NCBI GenBank assembly: GCA_016210055.1
Contig: JACQUZ010000135.1
Span: 1-46,190 of the forward strand
DNA: 46,190 bases
Reading direction: 5' to 3'
DNA from: Deltaproteobacteria bacterium
GTDB lineage: Bacteria > Myxococcota_A > Polyangia > Haliangiales > SHYZ01
Shown: piece by piece, positions 25,587 to 32,250 of the stretch
How positions within the stretch are numbered: the first letter of the stretch is position 1
Layout: the number at the start of each line of letters is the position of its first letter
Notes under the pieces: generated by a model
What the model saw: only the letters and a program-made list of their open reading frames with translations
Told to the model about the DNA's origin: nothing
Database searches by the model: none
Made by a program: the position numbers and the translations under genes

Positions 25587-28500
25587 TAGGCGGCATTCGA
25601 GTCGCGCAGGTCCTTATCGTCGTAGCCTCGCTGACCGCGTGTGCCCCCCTTCCCAGAGGGAGTCGACCCGCACCGCGTGGGATTGCGGCCGAATTCCGCG
25701 CGCTGGAGTCCCGCGCCGAGCTGGCGCCGCGCGATCCTCTCGTCCGGCGTTCCTTGGGCCTTCTCGCATGGATGATGGGCGACCGGGCACGAGGGGAGCG
25801 TGAGCTCGCTCTTGCCACCCGTCACTTGCCGAGCGATCCGATCGCCAGGCTCGCGCTCGCCATGATCCACGAGGAGGCTGGCAAGGGCAAGGAGGCAAGG
25901 CGACAGTACATGGCGCTCCTTTCCGGGAGAGGCGGTGACGAAGAACGGTCGGTCCAGGTCATGGCTGCCCGTACCCTGGGGCGATTCGCTGAATCTGGGG
26001 AGGCCGACGAGGAGCGAGAGGATATTGTCCGTGCCCTCATCGAGCTGTCGGGCAGGAGGCCTCCGCCCGACGTGGCGGTTGCGGCCGCTCGGGCCTTGGC
26101 CGCCTGGGTATTCCCTTCGGGCGAAGGTTCGAAGTCGGTCCTTGCAGGCGTGCGAGCACGCCTGGGATGTGTTCCTTCGCGCGTGGCGAAGGTGGCATCA
26201 TCGCCGCCCAGCGCCCCGCATGTCGCGCTTCTCCGCCAGGCCGCTCCACCCACTGAGCTTTCCGGTCGGGCGCTCTTGGGCCATGAGCGCTGCGACATCG
26301 TTCTCCGGTCTCCGGACAGCAGGCCAGCCCTCTTCACCTTGGAAGCCTTCTTGACCGCGAGCGAGCCGACCGAGTTGGAGATCGAGGTGTCCTCAGGCAA
26401 CCCAGACGTCTTTCTGCGCGCGTGGCTCGGGGACGAGCTGGTGCTCACGAGGGACTCGACACGGCGGTTCCTTCCGTCGCGGGTTGCGTCTCGGGCCCGG
26501 GTAGGCAAGGGGACCTCCAGGCTCGCGATCTTGGTGGCCACCCTTGGCGACGAGGTCCCTGTACGCGTGCTGGTGCGAGACTCAAGGACAGGCCAGGCCG
26601 CGCGCGGGCTCGCCATGGCACCAGCACCGCCTGCGACTCCTCGGCCCATTCGCTCAAGTGTGAAGCTCATCGGCGCAGCCCCGCCGTCGCGGGTCCCATC
26701 GGCGGGTGATCGAGCGACATCACTCATGGTCGACTACTTCCTCGCCGATCATGCCCTCGATCGCGGGGACGTGGACGCTGCATCGGTCACGCTTCGGCAG
26801 CTCGTCGGGGCTGCACCGCGCTGGGCGGCAGCCCGCCTGCTCGATGCCATGGTGCCCTTGCGGGCCCCGCTCGGTCCCAGAGCCCTCGCCCGCGATGAGG
26901 CCCGGCGTCGGCTGAGGAGCGCCTTCGAGCTGGACCCGGAGATGGTCCCGATCCGGCTCGCCCTGGCCGAGATTCTCCTCGATCAAGGCGAGTACGAGCA
27001 GGTGCTCGAGCTCGTCGCGGGACAAGATGGCGCACCCCACTTGGCAAGCGTCCGGAGCTGGCTCCTCAAGTCTCGCGCGCTCCACTCGAAAGGGCTTCTC
27101 CACGAAGCCGACGCCGCGCTCGAAAAGGCGCGCGCCTTGTCGCCGGGCGCCTGCACCGTCTTGGAGGCGCAGGTGAGGAGGGCTCGGGAGAAGGGGAACC
27201 TCGCCACCAGGCGCGGGCTGGCACAAAGCCTCACCCGATGCGACGGCGACTCGGACGCAAAGTCCTGGCTCGCGCGCGAGATGGGCGACACCGAGACCCA
27301 CGTCGCCGAGGCGTCTCGCTTGCTCGGGCGAGACGTGGGGAATCCGCGCCTCCATCTCGAGATGGCGAGTGCTTTCCTCGCGGGCGGAGCGCGAAAGGAA
27401 GCGCGCGAGCACGTGGAGATGGCCATTGACCTCGATCCGCTTTCAGAGAAGGCTCGGATCGCTCTCGCCGATATCCTTGCGGCCGAGGGGGATGCCCAAG
27501 GGGCGAGGCGCGCCCTCGAAGAGGGACTTCGGCTCGCGCCGCACCTCCTCGAGCTCCGCAGCGCCCTATCGGTCGTTGGGGGCGTGGACGAGTGGGCGGC
27601 GTTCCGGGTCGACGGCAAGAAGGTCATCGAGGAGTTTGAACGTGACGAGCGGGCCGGGCACCGTCCCCCCTTAGGCGCGCCGGCGGTCATGGTGCTGGAC
27701 CGCACGGTCGTGCTCGTTGGCCGGGAAGGTTCTCGGGTCACGCTCACCCACAATATCGTGAAGGTGCTGGAGAAGGATGGCCTCGAGGAGTGGGGTGAAA
27801 TCCACGTGCCGGAGGGCGCCGAGCTCTTGCGCGCACGGACCGTGAAGGCAGACGGGAGCTCGCGGGAGCCCGAGAGCCTGGCAAAGGAAGGTCTTTCGGC
27901 GCCCGACCTGGCCGTGGGCGATTACGTCGAGGTCGAGCATTATGTTGCCGAGCCGCCGAGCGCGGCGTTTCCGGACGGGCTTGTCGGCGATCGGTTCTTT
28001 TTTGGTACCTTCGAGGCCCCCCTCGACCGCACGGAGCTAGTCGTCGTCTCTCCTCACGACATGCCGCTCGAGTGGGATGTGAGGGGCGATGCACCCAAGC
28101 CGTTCGTCACGCGGACAGAAGACGGTCGCCTGGTCACGACACTTGCAGATCGTCATCGCGCCCAGCTCGTCCCCGAGCCACATGGGCCTCCGATCGCGGA
28201 ACACGTCGCGTCGGTCTTGCCCATGGCGCGCACGAGCCTCGAGGCGTGGCGGGATTTCATGGCCGAACAAGTGATTGGAGCCCGTCGTGGCGATCAGACG
28301 GTCCGCGAGGTGGCCATGGAGATTGCCGCTGGCAAGCGAGGGACCCTCGAAAAAGCGCGAGCGCTCTACGACTTCGTGATGACCCAGGTCGAAGAGGGCG
28401 GGGCGATCAGCGAGGAGCCTGCCCTCATCCTCGAGCGGAGGAGGGGCAAGCGGGCGATTCTCCTCATGGCTCTCCTCGATGCGGCCGGAATTCCTTGCGA

Positions 28501-29488
28501 GCTCTGGTTGGCGAGGCCTCGCACGCTCGGTGACGGTGAGCCGCCTCTCTCGCAGGTCACCGAGCTCGCGGTGCCGCTCGTGCACCTGCGAGCCGACCAG
28601 AGCATGGACGCCGCATTTCCGGGCGGCGCCTGGATTGATTCGCGGGCCCGCTACACGCCGCTTGGTTACGTGGCCCCCGATCTCAGGGGAGCAGCGGCGA
28701 TCTTGGTGCAGGATCCCGAAGACCGTTCCGCGAAAGCGAGCGTCGTCCGAGCCCAGGGCTGGTCTCTGGTACCGACCCTCGGCGCCCCAGATGCACGCAC
28801 AATGACCATGGAGGTGGTCATTTCCGAGCGCGGGAGCGCGATCGTCGATGTGGTGGAACGCTTCAGCGGAATCGCGGCCATGGCGATTCGGGAGCATCTC
28901 GAGCGAACTCCCGCATCCGAGCTCGAGCGAGATCTCGAGCAACGCTCCATTGGATACTACTTCCCTGGCTCTGCCATCCAGTCGCTCGCCATCGATGGAC
29001 GGGAGTACAAGGACCGTCCATTGGTTCTGCGGTATCGGTTCGAAGCTCCCATGTTCGCCCGCGTGCGAAGCGATGGCACCATGGAAATTCCGACCTCTCC
29101 CATGCCCCTCGAGATCTCCCGGCGCTACGTGGCGGTGGCCGAGCGCAAGACTCCTCTTGTGCTCAGCGAGGTCACATCGAGCCACGAAGCCAGAATTCGC
29201 ATTCGGTTCCCTGCAGGCCATCGGCTAAAGGCCTCTCGGCCCTTGGACACGATTACGTCCATCGCGCCTAGCGGGGCTGCCAGGTTCAAGCGCGTGATAT
29301 CAACAGAGCCTTTTGGACTCTTGGTCCACGAGACCAGCGAGCTTTCTGCATTCGCGCGCATTCCTCCCGATGCGTACGCGGCATTCGTTCGGTTTGCGTC
29401 CGAAGTCGATTCGGCCCAGGGGCAGGTAGTCTTGATTGAAAAAGAAGGTCCAAGCGCTAGCGAATCAGGAGCACCACGCCGACGATGA
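25583..29488 (+). CDS. TPR / DUF3857 / degenerate transglutaminase-like lipoprotein
   Basis: 1301 aa, GTG start overlapping the previous stop. Lipobox LTAC with Cys20 marks a lipoprotein. TPR-like repeats fill much of residues 40-170 and 385-690, a DUF3857-like domain lies near 705-800, and a transglutaminase-like region near 910-1010. Aligned by eye to its neighbour, the catalytic Cys position is Arg954 (in RRRGKRAIL) and the His position is a small aliphatic residue (LAVPLVHL); an Asp remains in WIDSRARY. It thus looks like an inactive paralogue, perhaps a scaffold or regulator of the upstream enzyme. The 3' 32 bp overlap the convergent sigma-factor-like gene. Confidence 0.87.
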   Translation: MIGGIRVAQVLIVVASLTACAPLPRGSRPAPRGIAAEFRALESRAELAPRDPLVRRSLGLLAWMMGDRARGERELALATRHLPSDPIARLALAMIHEEAGKGKEARRQYMALLSGRGGDEERSVQVMAARTLGRFAESGEADEEREDIVRALIELSGRRPPPDVAVAAARALAAWVFPSGEGSKSVLAGVRARLGCVPSRVAKVASSPPSAPHVALLRQAAPPTELSGRALLGHERCDIVLRSPDSRPALFTLEAFLTASEPTELEIEVSSGNPDVFLRAWLGDELVLTRDSTRRFLPSRVASRARVGKGTSRLAILVATLGDEVPVRVLVRDSRTGQAARGLAMAPAPPATPRPIRSSVKLIGAAPPSRVPSAGDRATSLMVDYFLADHALDRGDVDAASVTLRQLVGAAPRWAAARLLDAMVPLRAPLGPRALARDEARRRLRSAFELDPEMVPIRLALAEILLDQGEYEQVLELVAGQDGAPHLASVRSWLLKSRALHSKGLLHEADAALEKARALSPGACTVLEAQVRRAREKGNLATRRGLAQSLTRCDGDSDAKSWLAREMGDTETHVAEASRLLGRDVGNPRLHLEMASAFLAGGARKEAREHVEMAIDLDPLSEKARIALADILAAEGDAQGARRALEEGLRLAPHLLELRSALSVVGGVDEWAAFRVDGKKVIEEFERDERAGHRPPLGAPAVMVLDRTVVLVGREGSRVTLTHNIVKVLEKDGLEEWGEIHVPEGAELLRARTVKADGSSREPESLAKEGLSAPDLAVGDYVEVEHYVAEPPSAAFPDGLVGDRFFFGTFEAPLDRTELVVVSPHDMPLEWDVRGDAPKPFVTRTEDGRLVTTLADRHRAQLVPEPHGPPIAEHVASVLPMARTSLEAWRDFMAEQVIGARRGDQTVREVAMEIAAGKRGTLEKARALYDFVMTQVEEGGAISEEPALILERRRGKRAILLMALLDAAGIPCELWLARPRTLGDGEPPLSQVTELAVPLVHLRADQSMDAAFPGGAWIDSRARYTPLGYVAPDLRGAAAILVQDPEDRSAKASVVRAQGWSLVPTLGAPDARTMTMEVVISERGSAIVDVVERFSGIAAMAIREHLERTPASELERDLEQRSIGYYFPGSAIQSLAIDGREYKDRPLVLRYRFEAPMFARVRSDGTMEIPTSPMPLEISRRYVAVAERKTPLVLSEVTSSHEARIRIRFPAGHRLKASRPLDTITSIAPSGAARFKRVISTEPFGLLVHETSELSAFARIPPDAYAAFVRFASEVDSAQGQVVLIEKEGPSASESGAPRRR

Positions 29489-30344
29489 TGCTCAAGACAA
29501 CCGCAGCCACCACGAGCCATATCCAACCGCCACCACTTGCGGCTTCTTCGGCTTCCGGCGGCCTGCGTTCCTCTGGCTTTGCCGTCACCACGGCGCGGTG
29601 GAGCAGATCCGCTGGTGGCTCGTGCATCGGAGGGAACTCGAGCGCCTGCTTGCCGGCCAAGAGCTCTGCCGTCGTCTTGACACAGCGCTTGCAAGCCGTG
29701 GCGTGGATTCCGACGAGCGCCATCTGCTGCTCATCGAGCTCCCGATAGATGTAATCGAGGAGGAGCCCATTCGATGTGATTCGAACGCACTCCTGTTTTT
29801 GCTTGGCGTCTATCCAATGGCTGATGTCCTCAGAGACCTCCATGCCGTCGTGCGTGGAGCCCGTGAGCGTGTACCTGAGGCGACTCTTCACCGCTTTCTC
29901 GTCGCAGCCGAGCACGTTCGCTATCTGGGCGAATGGCATGTTGAGAAGCTGGCGCAAGAGAAACACCGTGCGCTGCTCGCCGACCATCCTCCCGAGCGCG
30001 ATCTGCAGTGCCCCGCCACCCTGGGCGACCGCCGCCGCCCGCTGAGTCCCCTCGACAGACTTGACGACCATCTCGTAGATCCACGTCGCAAAGTTGCCAG
30101 CCGGCGGAAACGTGGACGCTTGGGCCGTGATGCCCGAGAAGATCCGCGAAAGGAGCGCCGCTGAGAGGTGCCCGTCCCCCGTGTACCAATAGAAGAAATT
30201 GAATAGAGGCTTGGCATGCCTTGAACACAGGGCCGCGAGCGCGCCAGCTTGGCCTGCCTGCACGGCAGCCATCAACGTCTCGTCGGAGACCTCGGCGCCT
30301 TGGGTGGCATGCGGAACCACGGATTCAGATGGCGTATTGACCAC
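29457..30344 (-). CDS. ECF-like sigma factor fused to a zinc-finger anti-sigma-like segment and C-terminal membrane anchor
   Basis: 295 aa from GTG 30344 (AGAGGG upstream). Residues 22-100 fit sigma-70 region 2 (DETLMAAVQAGQAGALAAL; FATWIYEMVVKSV) and 112-162 region 4 (EQRTVFLLRQLLNMPFAQIA, then a helix-turn-helix VLGCDEKAVKSRLRYTL). Residues 195-230 resemble a ZAS/zf-HC2 anti-sigma motif with His214, Cys218 and Cys221 (H-x3-C-x2-C). A Pro/Glu-rich linker leads to one hydrophobic helix (274-294) ending one residue before the stop. The layout predicts a sigma factor held at the inner membrane by its own inhibitor. It is divergent from the binding protein-kinase-cyclase trio. Region 2 is diverged, so promoter recognition needs proof. 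Confidence 0.8.
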   Translation of the reverse strand: MVNTPSESVVPHATQGAEVSDETLMAAVQAGQAGALAALCSRHAKPLFNFFYWYTGDGHLSAALLSRIFSGITAQASTFPPAGNFATWIYEMVVKSVEGTQRAAAVAQGGGALQIALGRMVGEQRTVFLLRQLLNMPFAQIANVLGCDEKAVKSRLRYTLTGSTHDGMEVSEDISHWIDAKQKQECVRITSNGLLLDYIYRELDEQQMALVGIHATACKRCVKTTAELLAGKQALEFPPMHEPPADLLHRAVVTAKPEERRPPEAEEAASGGGWIWLVVAAVVLSIIVGVVLLIR

Positions 30345-30528
30345 TGGTTCCCTCTCTCATGTGCTGGCCTGTGCGTCCCGCCCTTTCAGTAGAGTCGAAT
30401 CATTTTTGCACGATTTTCCAGGCGCACGCCAGTCCTTGGTGCGCCGCGCCGTCTTCGCTTGTCGTCGGCCTTGGCACGAGGCGCACGGGATCACGGCGAA
30501 GAGGTGCCTTTTTCGCTAAGATAGCGCC
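30345..30528. promoter_or_regulatory. 184-bp divergent region between the sigma/anti-sigma gene and the signalling trio
   Basis: TAAGAT at 30517-30522 is a possible -10 element whose transcript would start almost at the GTG at 30529, which has no ribosome binding site; a leaderless mRNA is therefore possible. The -10 lies inside a small inverted repeat, CGCTA-AGA-TAGCG (30514-30526). No clear -35 is visible. Promoters for both directions must lie here. Confidence 0.3.
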
Positions 30529-32250
30529 GTGTCGCTCCGTCATCGGCCTACGCCTGTGGGGCCTACGCCTGTGGGGCCTGCCCCTTCTGGAACTGTACCC
30601 GCGAGCGTGCTCCATGCCGGAAGGGCCTTGGCGCTCTTGACGTCCATGTCGCTTGCTGCCTGCGACCTCGTCTCGCTGGAGAAGCTGTTCGACCAGGGCT
30701 CCCTATCTTCGGCAACGGCCGCGCCTACGACGGGAGGCGACGTGCGTGATCATGAGCCCGGTACTCTCATCGTGGGGCTCACCGCCGACGCCCTGGGCTT
30801 GGACCCCGCTCGGTTCACCGACAACGAATCGGTGGAGGTGTGCGAGCAGGTCTACGAGCACCTCGTCCGATATGCCCAGAATTCGGTGGAAATCGAGCCT
30901 GCCTTGGCCACGCATTGGGACGTGGCAGCTGGAGGCACCGAATGGACCTTCCACCTGCGCTCCGGAGTGAGGTTCCACGACGGGACTCCGCTCGATGCCG
31001 CTGCGGTGGTCTTCTCGTTCGAGCGTCAACGGGATCCCCACCACCCGTACCACACCAGCGACTTCACGTACTGGGAGAACAACTATCGGTACATCGAGAA
31101 GATCGAGGCGCAAGGCCGCATGGTGGTCAAGATCAAGACAGACCGCCCATACGCCCCGCTCCTGGCCCTTCTTGCCACGTTTCCCGTGTCGATTGTTTCG
31201 CCAGAGGCCGTGCGCCTATGGGGAGAGGACTTCAAGAACCATCCGGTCGGCACGGGTCCGTTCCGGTTCGTGTCATGGTCCCGCGGGGACCGAATTGTCC
31301 TCGAGCGCAACGAGCAGTATTGGGGACGGAAGGCGCGGCTCCGGCGGCTCGTGTTCCGCACGATCCCCGACGCTCGTCAGCGGCTGATCGCGCTCGAGGG
31401 TGGGGCAGTGGACGTGGCGTATAACCTCCTCCCCGAGGAACTCCAGTTCGTCGAGCTCCACCCCGATCTCAAGCTGCACCGTATTGCCGGCCAGAACGTG
31501 GCCTACCTGGCCATGAACACCATGCGTGCTCCTTGGGGCGACGTGCATGTTCGTCGCGCAGTGAATCACGCAATCAACAAGGTGCCGATCGTCAAGTTGA
31601 TCTATCAGGGGCAAGGCGTGCCGGCCACCGGGCCACTGCCCCCGACCATTTGGAGCTACCGTGACGATGTCGCTCGATACCCCTTCGATCGGGAGCGAGC
31701 CCGCGCGCTTCTCATCGATGCGGTGGCTCGCAAGGCGCTCGACCGAAACAGCAAGTACCTTTTTTACGTCCCGCGCACGACGCGCCAGTACCTGCCCAAT
31801 CCGGAGCAGGTCGCCGCCGTCATTCAGCGAAACCTCAAGGAAGTCGGCATTGAGACCGAGGTGGTCGCCCAGGACTTCGCGGCGCACCTCGAGGCGGTCC
31901 GTTCGGGCCGCCACGATCTGTGCCTCCTCGGGTGGGCTGGCGACAACAGCGACCCGGACAATTTTTACTCGCTCTTGGACAAGGACAACACCACCCTCGG
32001 CATGGCGAGCAACGTGGCGTTCTTTCGGAATGCCGAGCTCCATGGACTGCTCACCTACGCGCGTGAAACCCAGGACCGTGCGGAGCGGGAGCGCTACTAC
32101 CGTCGAGCCCAGGAGATCATTGCCCGTGAGGCGCCGTGGGTGCCGCTCGCGCACGCTCAGCTCGCGGTCGCGACGCGGGAGGACGTGGCCGGCTTCGCCA
32201 TCCACCCCTCGTCGCTCGTCTATTACCACGAGACATGGCTCCTGCGATGA
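30529..32250 (+). CDS. Peptide-type ABC substrate-binding lipoprotein, first gene of a signalling trio
   Basis: 573-aa DppA/OppA-type binding protein (SBP family 5). The N terminus carries Pro-Thr-Pro-Val-Gly repeats before a hydrophobic helix and lipobox SLAAC (Cys45). The mature domain has GLTADALGLDPARFTDNES, VRFHDGTPLDAAAVVFSFER, GTGPFRFV, VLERNEQYWGRKARL and RRAVNHAINK, all standard. The start is a GTG with no ribosome binding site; a later GTG would remove the repeats. No transporter genes are adjacent. Instead its stop overlaps the sensor kinase start by 4 bp (ATGA at 32247), which suggests it presents a ligand to the kinase rather than, or in addition to, a transporter. Ligand unknown. 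Confidence 0.9.
   Translation: MSLRHRPTPVGPTPVGPAPSGTVPASVLHAGRALALLTSMSLAACDLVSLEKLFDQGSLSSATAAPTTGGDVRDHEPGTLIVGLTADALGLDPARFTDNESVEVCEQVYEHLVRYAQNSVEIEPALATHWDVAAGGTEWTFHLRSGVRFHDGTPLDAAAVVFSFERQRDPHHPYHTSDFTYWENNYRYIEKIEAQGRMVVKIKTDRPYAPLLALLATFPVSIVSPEAVRLWGEDFKNHPVGTGPFRFVSWSRGDRIVLERNEQYWGRKARLRRLVFRTIPDARQRLIALEGGAVDVAYNLLPEELQFVELHPDLKLHRIAGQNVAYLAMNTMRAPWGDVHVRRAVNHAINKVPIVKLIYQGQGVPATGPLPPTIWSYRDDVARYPFDRERARALLIDAVARKALDRNSKYLFYVPRTTRQYLPNPEQVAAVIQRNLKEVGIETEVVAQDFAAHLEAVRSGRHDLCLLGWAGDNSDPDNFYSLLDKDNTTLGMASNVAFFRNAELHGLLTYARETQDRAERERYYRRAQEIIAREAPWVPLAHAQLAVATREDVAGFAIHPSSLVYYHETWLLR
30545..30574 (+). repeat. 15-bp tandem repeat (2 units) near the start of the binding lipoprotein
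   Basis: The unit GGCCTACGCCTGTGG occurs twice and continues into a partial third. It codes for Pro-Thr-Pro-Val-Gly steps ahead of the signal peptide. The other family-5 binding protein in the window also has an in-frame tandem repeat near its lipobox. Confidence 0.8.
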
